Shown one piece after another: positions 1 to 10,905 of a stretch of DNA of 64,000 bases. The position numbers were made by a program, and so were the translations under genes. The stretch spans positions 18,275,521 through 18,339,520 of the forward strand of contig NC_019880.2 of NCBI RefSeq assembly GCF_002234675.1. Direction: 5' to 3'. Origin of the DNA: Oryzias latipes (taxonomy: Eukaryota > Chordata > Actinopteri > Beloniformes > Adrianichthyidae). The notes under the pieces are model-generated. The model worked only from the letters and a program-made list of their open reading frames with translations, was not told the origin of the DNA and made no database searches. How positions within the stretch are numbered: the first letter of the stretch is position 1; each line of letters starts with the position of its first letter.

Positions 1-76
1 CAACATAATCATAACTAAAAGACCACTGGATGCTCACTTTTACAATTGAAAAGATGATTGCAGTGGGTCTTTAAGG
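1..76 (+). repeat. 3' end of dispersed repeat family C
   Basis: The first bases of the window match the 3' end of a fuller copy at 57606-58036: both run from a 'cataatcataa' segment through an 'aaaagatgat' segment and end in 'gggtctttaagg' or 'ggactttagg'. The window therefore opens inside a repeat copy. The family is not identified. Other copies or pieces lie at 4346-4414 plus 6197-6620, 17469-17715 and 29550-29712. Confidence 0.55.
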
Positions 77-687
77 CCCATCGTCCTCGTTCTTCCTCCT
101 CTGTTCTTTCAATGATATAAAGCTTTCGGATGGAACGATGAACAAAGTAATTCTTCAGACTCTGTTCTGCTCCTCAGTAATGGCAAACTGTCATTGAGAA
201 AACTGAGTTAGTTGAAGAATGTATTCTCCAGATTAGTTCTTCTTCACCCCTTTCTCCACAGAGGTTACAGACTGTGTGGATCTGTCCCTGAATCTGCGCG
301 TCACTTCATTTGTGTCACTGTTTTTTTACTCAGGGAGATGGGATGGAGAGTTGTGGCACAGTGGATTCACTTTTCATCTGACATTAAACAGACAGACAGG
401 CTTGTGGTGCTTGCCCTGTCCATCCCAGCAGCTTGATGCCCCACGCCAGCATCCATCAGGATGGCTTTACCACAACTGCTTTCCATCAACAACCAACAGA
501 GCCAAGTCAAATGGGGTGAAATTGGCTCAAGAGGTGCCCAAGGGGTATTTACCAATCCAACATTATCTCATTTTGCTACCCATTGGCTCATTTAGCTAGA
601 TTTTAGATGTAATACCAAACATTAGTTGACAGTTAAAAAGATTTACACTTAGCCCACAGTAATCGTTACACAACCAGGTATAGTGAA
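77..687. other. Non-coding, nothing recognised
   Basis: Short open frames here overlap each other on both strands. They show no domain, no splice structure and no match to a family I know. Confidence 0.5.
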
Positions 688-1446
688 AATACACCCACCT
701 GCCACTTTATAAAAAAACACATGTCTAAGTGGTGGTAAACTCACATTTCTAATCAGCCAATCACATGGCAGCCTGGTCATGTCTGCAGTTCAAACTGAGC
801 ATCAAAATAAGAAGGAAAAGTGAGTCAAGTGACTTTAAATATGGCATGGCTGTTGGTGCCAGATGGGCTGGTCTGAGGATTTCAGAAACTGCTGATCCAC
901 TGGGATTTTCACCCACAACCAGCTCTAGGGTTAACAGAGAATGGTCTGAAACAGAGAAAATATTCAGTGAGCGGCAGTTCTGTAGTCAGAAATGTCTTGT
1001 TGATGGCAGAGGTCATGGGAGAATGGCCAGACTGGTTCCAGCTGATAGTAAGGGAACAGGAACTCAAAGAACCACTGGTTACCGAGGTTTGCAGAAGAGC
1101 ATCTCTGATCGCACAACACATTCAACTCTAAAGAAGATGGACTACAGCAGCAGAAGACCACACTGGGTGGCACTTCTGTCAGCTAAGAACAGGAAACTGA
1201 GGCTACAATTCACACAGACTCACCAAAACTGGACTAGAAGATTGGGGAAACGTCGTCTAGTCTGATGAGTCTCTATTTCTGCTGCAACATTTGGATGGTA
1301 GGGTCTGAATTTGGCATCAAAAATATGAAAGCATGGATCTATTCTATTATGCTGACCATGTCCATCCCTTTAACCACAATTTACCATCTCCTGATAACTA
1401 CTTCCGGCAGAATAAGGCACCATGTCATAAAGCTTGAATCACCTTG
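688..1446 (+). mobile_element. Degraded Tc1-like DNA transposon, 3' truncated
   Basis: The left end begins near 'cacccacctgccacttta', a decayed form of the 'cactttattaggtacacc' terminus common to a widespread vertebrate Tc1-like family. Inside, the transposase reading direction is plus. Readable remnants include GFSPTTSSRVNREW (helix-turn-helix region, about 903-945) and a stretch near 1141-1260 matching the segment just before the catalytic core. After about 1320 the sequence jumps to a later part of the transposase and then loses similarity. The copy therefore has an internal deletion, frameshifts and no right end, and cannot encode an enzyme. Confidence 0.75.
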
Positions 1447-2810
1447 AATCACGGGTTTCTGATCTGAAGGATCTAGATTTACATTTGGTATAAATGGTTA
1501 CCCAGGCCAAAGGATAGACAGACTAAACCCTTGGTGTGGATTCAGAGCAGCCTACAGGTCTAAAACAAGGCTCAGCAATAATGATCAATGATGACATTCA
1601 AAGGATGGAACTTCAAAGAAGCCTTTTCTCTCCTTTGCCCGGCTACACTGTGGCTTTCTGCCCAGGGCCAATCATTATAATGAACAAGAAAACACAGCAA
1701 CTAAACGGGCTCAAAGTACAAGCTGCGGTGAAAAATCCATGTAACATTTCATTTCGTGGTGTTATGATCAAAATCAGGCAACTTCATAGGATTTTGTGTT
1801 TATCTTGAGGTAAATGTACATGCTTGTATAACAAAATCACACAATTTTGTATGGATTCTCACATCAATTGTGTAACACTGACCCATAAAGATTAATAAAA
1901 AAACAGACGTTTTGTTCCTCAACACAGGGAAGACATTTCTTTCCTGGCTAATTTTAAATTCACGTGAACATTATTGGTGAAAATTAGCGAAGAACAAAAA
2001 CACTTTCCTTAAACATAAATGCTTGTCTTGCTTGAATGTCAAAATAAGGACATGTCAATGGCATGAGGAGAGTACACCTGTTGCAGAAACATACTCAGAA
2101 ACACATCAAATGAAATATGATTTTTTTCCCATTAGATAAATATGTGAAACAATAAAGCAAAAAAATTGGTGTTAAAAAACATAAAAAAAAACTTAATGAG
2201 TTTTCATTATGGACCCATAAGTTTCTGATGCCCAAAAAAGAAAGGTTAATACAAACCATCAAACAAACAAACATTCAATCTTAACTGGTTAAAATGGAAG
2301 CCAAAGCTCAGTGGAATCATTAGAAATGTTTCTTTCTAATATGTAACTTAACACAATGCTCAGGATATGGACCCTTTTATATCACAGCATTACCTTATAA
2401 TAAAATGAAATAAAAATGCTTAATCAATTACTAAAGATGGTTAAAATGATTGATTTCTAATTATATCACTTCCTTTACTCCAAAAATGGATTCTTAAATT
2501 TTCCTAATGAAAAATAATTTGTACACATTTTTAACTTTTGGAACTTGATTTGCATTTGCCATGAATATTTCTGAAACAGTGTTAAGTCTATTTGTTCTGA
2601 TATAGTGGATATCGTGGCCCGCAAATATTTTATATAACTGATCTGCATTTGCTATGTTGATTTCTAAAATAGTTTCTATTTTTACATAATAAGTTATTCA
2701 TGTTTGTCTTGTGAACTATTGATACTTCAGGATTCTTAATTCTGACTGATAGAAAACTGGATAATGATAAATCATGTAATGAAAATGGTACAGGTTTTCT
2801 GTAGCCCGCT
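1447..2810. other. A+T-rich non-coding stretch
   Basis: No gene, RNA or named repeat is seen. The short open frames (for example 1536-1808) have no recognisable domain and no flanking splice signals that form a chain. Confidence 0.5.
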
Positions 2811-3085
2811 TTCAAGTGGTGGGGTGTGGATTTCCAACAAGCTCACTCCTGATTGGCACAAGATGTTGTCATAGAAACTCAGACCAATCATAGTTTACTT
2901 GGGATTTCTGGCTCCAACATGGCGACATCAGTATCAAGAAGAAATGTCGACTGAACTTCATCTCATTGGAGCTGGGTAACACGCTGTTTTCTATGGGTGA
3001 CATCACACTCACTTGGTCCAGTTCTTATATACAGACAATGGTCATAACACGTTGGAATCCCAACGGCTTGAGCTTCAAGTGGAAA
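2811..3085 (+). repeat. Dispersed repeat, family F-like fragment
   Basis: The segment around 2880-2950 ('actcagaccaatcat' followed by 'ccaacatggcgaca') resembles 15150-15235 ('actcagaccaacaggg', then 'ccaacatggtgaca'). Two loci with the same order of short matched blocks suggest copies of one old interspersed repeat. The family is unknown to me. Confidence 0.45.
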
Positions 3086-4345
3086 AGCTACTAAAAAGTT
3101 TGTCTTTTGCTCAGACTGCAAACATGGAGTTTAAAATTAAATCCAAAAGCTAAGCTAACCCTAAGAATATCTGGTAGCAGAAAGCCAAAGTCTTGTAAAG
3201 CTGTTGAAGTCCCTCTTTCGCTTGAAAAAATGCTAATTTACTAATAAATGAACCACACAGTACACTTTATGATGATCTAGAGCTGAAACAAACTGAATAT
3301 ATTTCAGTAGAAACACTGGCAGCCAAATGAATCCACACAAAGCTTAAAAATGATGTTAGGGATTAACGTGACTTTATTTTACCTGTGTTATATGAGCACA
3401 ATAAACCATAGACATTACTCTTCTATATTTCCAGGGTAAAGGCGCCATAATTTATAGCCCATGACATATTTAAAGAGGGGCTGATTCAGTTTGTGTACAA
3501 ATCACTAAAATTTTGAGAAGGATATCAAAACCCACGTTAGCTTTCCTTGCTTTCACCAGCCACCCTGCTTGGACAGGGGATCATCATTCCTAATTAGATG
3601 CATTAGTGGCAACTATAAATGAATGTTGTTAAAATCCAATAGTTCCACTCAGCATCTTGTCCATAGCCTTGCAGCATCGGCTGCTGAAGTACCTCGGCGT
3701 GTCCATACGTCTCCTTTTATGTGTCATTTAGGCCGACCTCCTGTGGCACTCAAAGCTCTGTCTTCCCATTCTTTTTATAAGTCTCTGCTTGAGAACCTAC
3801 TTGATACACATGGCTGCATCTGCCTTTCAACTCCCCTTTCAGAAATTACCAGAGTTTTTTTAAGTTTGATCCTTTGTTCCTCCCAGGTTTTCTTGGATGA
3901 GATCCAAAGCCTCGCAGATACCTTAGAAGTTATTTTCCAATTTCTTAATCTCAACAGCCGGGGGTAATCGGAGGGGCTGCTTAACTCACGACTCAGCCTG
4001 CAGCAATTATTTTTCGCCCCGACTTTCTATTACTGAGCACCTAGAGTTTTCTAAGTCTGACTCATCCCCCCCTTAGATCCCACGGACTCGCTAATGCACT
4101 ATTCACATTTAAGTGTTGTGTGAACACGAGACTGGGCTGACCTTGATGCTTGGCTCTGTGGCCACAGTCCGTCACAAGATCCGTCATCAGCAAAGGGATT
4201 TATCTGGAGGCTGCCCTGCAGTCTGAAAAGTTCAACTACTTTCCACTTTCCAGTAAAACCTTTGTGAGTACAGAAAAGAGTAGAATTAAATTCTCCTATA
4301 CTACTATGGGTATAATTTACCAGGAAATGTTGTAATCTCCCACCC
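3086..4345. other. Non-coding, no gene recognised
   Basis: The open frame at 3623-3967 (114 codons) has no domain I recognise and is probably chance. The stretch near 3580-3625 holds homeodomain-type 'TAATTAG' and 'ATGCAT' motifs and is listed as a weak conserved-element candidate. Confidence 0.4.
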
Positions 4346-4414
4346 TATAATAAAAACCCTTGAAGACCCACTCCAATTAAAATTGTGCTTTTGGCTTAAC
4401 ATGTTACTGGAGAG
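4346..4414 (+). repeat. Repeat family C, left part split by an hAT insertion
   Basis: The segment 'gaagacccactccaattaaa' matches the beginning of the repeat at 57606 ('aaagaccaactcaaatcaaa'). It stops at the insertion point of the hAT element and resumes after 6196 with 'gcataaaattaagcttgaaa', matching 57700-57730. The repeat was therefore present before the hAT element inserted. Confidence 0.55.
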
Positions 4415-6188
4415 CAGGGCCGGCCCTGGTCTTCCGGGGGCCCTAAGCGAAATTTAATTTGTGGGCCCTCTAACTGATCAGCAGCACCAACAAAACACAA
4501 CTGTTGTTGTAATATAAATGAGATATATCTAGTGCAGAATGTTGGAAAGAAGTGCCTTCACTGTTGTGCGTGTGTGCACAAATGTATAACTGTCTTTTAA
4601 GTAATAATGAAACAATAAGTTTGATTTGGGTTCCATATTGGGTAGATTTGAACTTACCAGCAGCAACATCAACATTTTCCCTTTCAACAGAAGATGTGGT
4701 GACAGGAGTTTCTTCTGCAGCTAAAAAACAAGAATTATTATACAATAATTAATGATGAAGTTAATAAAATAACTATAGCAGAATACTACTAATAGTTTAG
4801 TGGTTCAGTTAAAATCTGTGTGCAGGTTTTTCACAATGTCATGATCTTTTTATATATTTATGAGAAATAGATTGTTGGATTATATATTTGCACAAGATTA
4901 TATTTATTTATTTAATTATGAACAGTTTGGGGCTCCATACTCTTCAGCCGCTGTTTATGGAAAAAAGGGGTTATGCAGACACCTTTTAAATTACTATACA
5001 TGCCACATGAAGGGATGTGGATGCTGCACCTCCTCCAATACTTTTTGATACTTTTTGAGAGCAGAAGAAAATGTTGGCTGACACGGAACTGTGCAAAACA
5101 TCCTCATTATGTAAAACCAAAACTGCAAAATACAAATAAGAAAGAACTGTACCTATTTATAAATAATAAATGTGAATAATAATTTGAGTATAAATGGAAA
5201 TATAAGCATTTATACACTTTTTATTCTATTATTTTGTATGTTCATAATTTTACAATGAGTACATTTTTTTTTGTCATTAATAAATTAGAACCTTTATTTC
5301 CTATGTATTTGGCAGTTTTGATTCTCCATATTTCATGCCAATGCAAGATTTTAAGACACATTGTTGAAAAAGTCAGACTACCAGACTGTCTATAACAGAT
5401 AAACAGGAGTTTTTTTACTGACATAAACCGGAAAATGCAGAACGCACTAAATATGTGTTAGCAAAAATGAAACAATACGATAACGTGAGTTAAACATTTA
5501 TCAGCCATCACCGTTGTCGTTATTTAATCTTCTCTTCGCCGTTTTGGAAGGTGATGTCTGACCTCATCCAGGAAACTTGGGTATCAGAATTATTTTAGAG
5601 TTTTCCATTGGAAATTACGAAACGGGGTCGTTTATGTGCAAACTTCACCTGTCTTTCTAACTTTACCGAACTTCGGATCAATTAGTATTTTAAATCGCGA
5701 ATGCACAGAAATACTGGATAATGTAAAAAATATGGCCCCATCATCCTCCAAACTTACCTTGTGATTGATGCTGAAGTTGTTCATCTTTTTTCAGCTCCTG
5801 ATGGATAAAGTCTCTTTGGCATGAAGTGCTCTTGTTGTCGCTTTGATCAGTGTGACAAAATGTGCTCGTTTTTTTTCTTTTCTCAACTTTATTGAAACAA
5901 AATGCTCTCGTAAATGCACACTGTGCCAGGCTCAGATGCAGTGATGTTGACCAATCGTTGCTGAGAGTGGCGTAACGTCATTATTTGGGTTGCCAGATTG
6001 GTTCAGGTGTGTTGACGGGGGGATCACAAAAGTGCAGGCAACATTCTTTTGCACAACATTCACAGCTATGAAATAGGTTGCCAGATTTGGGTCTTTTTTT
6101 AATTTTATTTTTTCTCCACTTCGGGGCCCTGGTGGTGACGGGGGCCCTACGCGGCTGCGTAATTCGCGTATAGGGAGGGCCGGCCATG
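4415..6188 (-). mobile_element. Non-autonomous hAT transposon with 8-bp target duplication
   Basis: The element starts CAGGGCCGGCCCT and ends AGGGCCGGCCATG, an imperfect terminal inverted repeat. It is flanked on both sides by the same 8 bp, ctggagag (4407-4414 and 6189-6196), the size hAT transposases generate. Only two short exon-like remnants of a transposase N-terminus remain inside (minus strand, 5758-5822 and 4658-4714), with no catalytic domain. It is therefore a deletion derivative that would need an enzyme from elsewhere. G+C is high at both ends and low in the middle. It lies inside a copy of repeat family C. Confidence 0.82.
4658..5822 (-). pseudogene. Remnant 5' exons of an hAT transposase
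   Basis: On the minus strand an ATG at 5822 opens MPKRLYPSGAEKR, which resembles the 'KR..PSGA.KRK' start of TTF-type hAT transposases. It runs into a TGA after 13 codons and reaches a good donor (intron GT at 5757). A second exon-like block lies at 4714-4658, between a 'tttttagctgcag' acceptor and a 'gtaagtt' donor, and would encode an acidic-polar segment ending VDVAAG. Nothing of the DDE domain or the hAT dimerisation region follows. The assignment rests on the N-terminal motif and the flanking hAT ends. Confidence 0.45.
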
Positions 6189-6196
6189 CTGGAGAG

Positions 6197-6620
6197 CATA
6201 AAATTAAGCTTGAAATGGCATTTCTGTGTATTTCTTTATTGAAATCGTTGTGAATCAGGAGCAGCAAAAAAACAAGGCATTTGAAAAAGCTTGTCGTTGT
6301 GACATAGAAACAATAATGGGCGGGGCATGAGATACCTGCTCCACTCCACTTAGGAGACTCAATCCATGTACGTCTTTGTTTTCCTTGTCCGAGCTGGCAT
6401 CTGACTCAAAACTGTGCGGCTGGATGCTCCAATATTGCTCGCCATATTTGTTCCACCAGTAATGTTAGGTTTGGCGGTGTGAGGAGCTGTATGCTAGCAA
6501 GAGCTAGTGTAACCATATGGGTGATGGGAAGTGGGGGCGGGGTTGCTCCATTCCAACAGTCCAGCACACAACTCATACATTTACAAATTACTGTTTAAAA
6601 TTTGGGATCACCAGCAAGTT
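6197..6620 (+). repeat. Repeat family C, right part after the hAT insertion
   Basis: This continues the repeat interrupted at 4414. It keeps blocks in the same order as 57700-57900: 'aatggcatttctgtgtattt', 'gtgaatcaggagcag', 'gtgacatagaaa', then 'gttgctc...ccaacagtcc'. The right limit is approximate. Confidence 0.5.
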
Positions 6621-6879
6621 ATTCTTCTTTTTTCATGGAAATTTGTCTGGCTAGAACCTCCTTTAAATAAATAGGACATGCTTTTACTGCAGATCTAAGT
6701 TTTTTTCCCGTTATCTTTCAAGAAAACCTGGAGAGATTTTGCTCTATGCCTGCTGGAACATCTTCCACAAGATGGATTGGCTTTATAGTATTTCTTTGTT
6801 CAAGCTGGTTTTAAAACATTATAATAGAGTTCAGTAATTCTCTGTCAAGTAACTTACAAAAATTGTAATTTTTCATGAG

Positions 6880-7175
6880 GAGCAGTGGTTAGCACTGTCA
6901 TCCCACAGTGAGAAGGGGTTCAAATCCCGGCTGGGACCTGCCTGTGTGGTTTTTATATGTTCTCCCCGTGCATGCTTGGGTTTTGTCTGGAAACCCTGAT
7001 TTCCTAAAACATGCTTTGGAGGTTAAATGGTTACTCTAAGTGTCCCTGGATGTGCATGTATGAGTATGTGTGGCCTGTGACAGACTGGCGACCTGTCCAG
7101 GTCATTTCCTGTCTAAGCTCAACAGTAGCCAGGACAGGTTCCGGCAACCACATGAACCTGAAAAGCACGTAAAAA
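6880..7175 (+). mobile_element. tRNA-derived SINE-like element, diverged copy
   Basis: It has the layout of the common fish element 'cagtggttagcactgt...ggttcaaatccc...tgttctccccgtgcatgc...gactggcgacctgtcc'. The block 'ggttcaaatcc' (about 6917-6927) is a good B-box of an internal RNA polymerase III promoter. The end is A-rich and followed by 'atcgatagatggg', the usual 3' tail motif. Further copies or pieces lie at 24515-24780, 32800-32950, 41160-41445, 41690-41850 and 44440-44535. Confidence 0.65.
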
Positions 7176-7330
7176 AAAATCGATAGATGGGTTTTCTCTT
7201 CTTAATTTATGATGTATCTTGGCAGTTTAAAATTGTTATTTCTCATCAAAAAAGCTCTTTGACAAGAACTGACAGTAAGTTGAAGTCTTTTCATGCTTCA
7301 GGTAGCTTCTGGGTGCACTAAAAATCTAGA

Positions 7331-7470
7331 GCAGGGGTGGGCAAACTACCGCCCGGGGGCCATATGTAGCCCCTTAAACTATTTAATCTAGCCCGCCAAA
7401 CTGGAATAAATTGTGTTGTTAATCCTAATTAATGTCTTTTTTCCCCTGTAATTCTGGTTTTATCTCCATA
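7331..7470 (+). mobile_element. Terminal fragment of an hAT (Charlie-like) transposon
   Basis: The sequence begins 'caggggtgggcaaactac' followed by 'cgcccgggggccatatg', the typical first bases of a Charlie-type hAT element. I found no matching right end ('gtttgcccacccctg') downstream, so this is either one isolated end or an element whose right end has been lost. Confidence 0.5.
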
Positions 7471-8130
7471 GATTGTGCTCTGTAAATCCATTGACCTTTG
7501 TTTAGCAGCAGAATGTTATTCTACATTTAAGTTGCGTGTGAAGATTTGTTGTTTTTCTGATGTTTATGTGTCATTTTCCGTTTATTCCAACCCCACATAC
7601 ATGCAGCATTTATCTGATATGCATTTTTTTCTCTAAGGGCTTTCATTTTATTGGTTTAATTGGCACTAAAATGAGAACCAAAAGCCGCGGTTTTGAAATA
7701 AAAACTCCTAAAAGTTCTGTTTTTAAAATACACATATTAATTTTCGATCACAATTAAAGCATATTTACGCCCAGATTCTATGATATTTCTTTGACTAAAA
7801 CACTCCACCCACCAGCTCAACTCAGCTTTGGTGGATCCGCTGAAGAAAACTAACTTTTGACTTTCAAGTGAAGCAAGTTCAAAAACAAGGGTGACAAAAC
7901 CAAGGTCAGTTCAACCAAGTCATGCTGTTCACCTTAGCGTTATTTAGCTCTGCTTTGTTTGTTTTTTCAAACACTGAATCCTATTTCAGTGTGAGAGAGC
8001 TTGTAGTAAATCAGGAAAAACGCATATGCCTAGTGCTAGCCTCCACTATTTTTAACAAGGCCGAACCCAGGTCATTAGCCAATTTGTCTGTGGTTGTGAA
8101 TCGTATTAACACAGACCTGAACTCCTATGC
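7471..8130. other. Non-coding, possibly interior of a decayed hAT element
   Basis: No gene is seen. The open frames at 7560-7757 and 7922-8182 have no recognisable domain. The latter runs into the next repeat. Confidence 0.4.
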
Positions 8131-8385
8131 TACGTTTACACCCGGCTCTGCAACACACTTTCAAGTAGCTACTTTCAATTAAAAGTCTATGTAAACACAT
8201 TCATGTGTCCCCATGCAAGTTTCTACAACCATTGTCAGGCTCTACACAACGTGTGGCCAATGAACGTGTGTTGAAAGTTAAATCAGGTGAACTTTGACCA
8301 ATGAAGGACTTGATTTTGGTAGTGATGTTCTTGAACGCGGAAATGCCCGTCCAGTGTTTACGTCCACTGTGTACGTAGCCTGACC
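8131..8385 (+). repeat. Dispersed repeat family E, copy 1
   Basis: Blocks 'tgctacgtttacacc', 'aaaagtctatgtaaacac', 'gttaaatcaggtgaactttgacc' and 'gattttggtagtgatg' occur in the same order at 10672-10905. They also occur, in reverse orientation, in the intron copy at 23110-23580 and at 61546-61930. The near-complementary ends ('ctacgtttacacc' and 'gtgtacgtag') suggest a small DNA transposon with inverted ends. Confidence 0.6.
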
Positions 8386-9884
8386 CTTTTACAGTTTTTG
8401 TTTCCACTTCATAATCCAATTGAAAAAAGGGAACAAAGGTCACATTTATCTATAGATCAACACACAATAAGGCAAACAGGAGATGAATGAGACAAGGAAG
8501 AGGAATGGAAGACATTTTGGAAAAACGTATTAGATAAAATATGAAAAATAGGTAAATTATTTAATTCATTTCATACTTTAGGCAGTACAATTCAGAAAAC
8601 AGAAGAGGTTTTCATTCTTTCAATTTATCTTTATTAAGTCTTTCACCTCAGAATAATTTGTTTAAGGCAAAACAAAATAAATCTTTAAAGATAGTTTCTT
8701 TATCGGATTTCATAGGAAAGTTTAGATTTTCCTCCTGTTTTTTTAACTCACTCTGTATTGAACAACACCGGAAAACTTGCAGGTTTTGTGGCTCGTACGC
8801 GTGATTCATGTATCTGTGTATCCGTTTATTCTTCTGGGGTACATTTGTGCCCTTATTACCACTGAGTGCACAGACAGCGGTAAGTGTCACTCCTCATCTT
8901 GCACATATTTATATTCCTCCAGAGCTCTCGCTTCTGCACCGCAAAGACATTAAGGGACTCCCAGGACTTCTAGAAGGCAGCTGTTTTCGAAAAAGAATGT
9001 AAGCAGAGGCAGCCGTATTCCCGAGCATCTTTCATCCAGCATCAAACAATCAAACAGACAACATGAAACATGGTGCAGAGGTAGTAGAGGTGCTTACTAC
9101 TTACTTTTTGAGAAACAGCTGAACCGACTGGTATGGTTATTTTGGCTGCTTCTCTCAGCAGATGCATTGATGTGACAGCCAAAGTCAGCTTGCTGCACCT
9201 GCTGAGACGAGTGTGTTTAGACGGAGGTGTGGGGGATCCCTATAACTCTGATCCACAGCATCTTTGGTCTCAGGTGGAAAACAGGGAGTATTTTTCTTTC
9301 TTTTTTAAACTTCAGGTAGCTGCTGTCCATTTAGTCCAGTTTCAACAATGATCAATGCAGCATGCTAATAAAAATCGGTGAAACCGCACAGCTTACCCTC
9401 AATGCCTATAAGCAGCAGATATTTGATGTTAAAATCAGCTTTAAAGTTTAAAATATAAAACCTTCATTATAGCTATTTCAATGGGCTTTCCCTATGCCCT
9501 TTATACCTCTGTCAGTAATTGCATTCAGCCCCTCAGGTCCCTTATCATTCATTCTATCTAATTAGTTCTTCTGAACCTCCAAGCATGGCGATGACCTCTT
9601 TATCTCATAAAGGTGCAGTGATCGGCCTCATGGCTCTGACATCTGGCTGAGATTTAACTAACGCTTAACAAATGGGTAGATACAATACTGGCTGGAAAGT
9701 TTGATAACAACAGATGCCATCCATCAACGGTTCTTTTAAAAACTATTTAGGACAAAGATTTCGGAATGTGTGTGTGTTCCCTTTTCTAGATGTTTTCTTT
9801 GCTAAAACACATTTTGCTTTGCATCCTATTTGTTTGTGCTTGGATACACTTTGTTTAGGGATTGCCACAGTGAATGTCAATCTT
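8386..9884. other. Non-coding, no gene recognised
   Basis: Short open frames only (8648-8890 minus, 8808-9002 plus, 9133-9351 plus), none with a domain. The non-repetitive part around 9480-9670 is a weak conserved-element candidate. Confidence 0.45.
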
Positions 9885-10665
9885 ATATTCAATATTACCC
9901 ACAGTGTCCTCCTCACTACCACCAACTGCCCTCATGTCCTCCCTGACTACGTCCAAAAATCTCCTATTTGGTCTTCTTTCTAGCAGCTCCAACCTCAGCA
10001 TCCTTTTACTAATTTGAGCACCGTCTTTCCTCTGACTATCTCATTGTTGCTTTCTTGGATTTATCTCCAACATCGGACATGATCCGTTCCTCGGATTCCG
10101 TCTATCCTCATCGCTTCCAAAGAGAACCTCCAGCTTTTCCTCCTGTCTCTTTCTCAGAGTCTCTAACCAACAATATGGCTGCTCTCACCACAGTCCTCTT
10201 TACCTTTCCTGTCATGCTTGCTGACACCTTTTTGTCACACATCACACCTGAAGCCGTCCTCCATCTGTTCCAACCTGCTCCTCTCTACCTCTTTCCCATA
10301 CCCGCTGCTCTGAACTGTTAATCCTAAATCCTCCACCCTCTCCACCTCTGCTCCCTCATTGTTCCTTTTCATAATTCCACTTGAATTTCTCTCATTTAAA
10401 CAGAAACTGTCTCGCTACAGCTGATTTTCATTCTTCTCCTTTGCAGAGCGAACCTCCACCTTTCTAGATGTTCCTCCACCTGCTCCCTGCTCTCACTACA
10501 GATACAATGTCATCTGCAGACATCCCAGTCCACAGTGATTCCTGTCTAACTTCACCTGTCAGTCTGGTCATCACAACAGCAAAAAAGCAGAGGGTCAAAG
10601 CTGATCCTTGGTGTAGTCCCACCTCCACCTTGAACTGAGCTGTCACACCCACTGCATCTCACTAC
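9885..10665 (-). mobile_element. Fossil LINE retrotransposon, reverse-transcriptase part
   Basis: On the minus strand, 10652-10464 reads VGLHQGSALTLCFFAVVMTR followed by a stretch ending SADDIV. This is the reverse-transcriptase block with the catalytic Asp pair, although the residue before the A-D-D is Ser where Phe or Tyr is usual. It continues with an 'EQVEEHLERWRFALQRR'-type segment in another frame. Near 9985-9900 the same strand gives a 'LDVVREDMR'-type block from the C-terminal end of LINE ORF2. The parts are separated by frameshifts and a probable deletion, so no enzyme can be made. The clade is not certain. Confidence 0.68.
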
Positions 10666-10671
10666 AGTCTT

Positions 10672-10905
10672 ATGCTATGTTTGCACCAGGCTCGGAAATG
10701 CATGTTCAAGCCACCACTTCCAATGAAAAGTCTGTATAAACATGCGCATATGCGCGTTTTGGGCTTACCCATTTTAAACTCTCAAGTCAATTAATTTTCA
10801 GGCTCTATATGTACAAAATGCGCCATCGTTCAATGTGCATTAAAAGTTAAATCAGCTGAACTTTGACCGGAAAGGCACTTGGATTTTGGTAGTGACACAT
10901 GGACA
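10672..10905 (+). repeat. Dispersed repeat family E, copy 2
   Basis: Same orientation and block order as the copy at 8131-8385, including 'ccaatgaaaagtct' and 'gttaaatcagctgaactttg'. It begins immediately after the LINE fossil. Its right end has diverged. Confidence 0.6.

Noticed and set aside
765..1265. A possible intact transposase in the Tc1-like element
   Set aside because: The frame joins pieces from different transposase frames, lacks the C-terminal part and has no right terminus.
3623..3967. 114-codon plus-strand open frame
   Set aside because: No recognisable family and no supporting splice or poly(A) signals; kept as non-coding.
10055..10321. 88-codon plus-strand open frame
   Set aside because: It lies antisense to the LINE fossil and shows no protein similarity.
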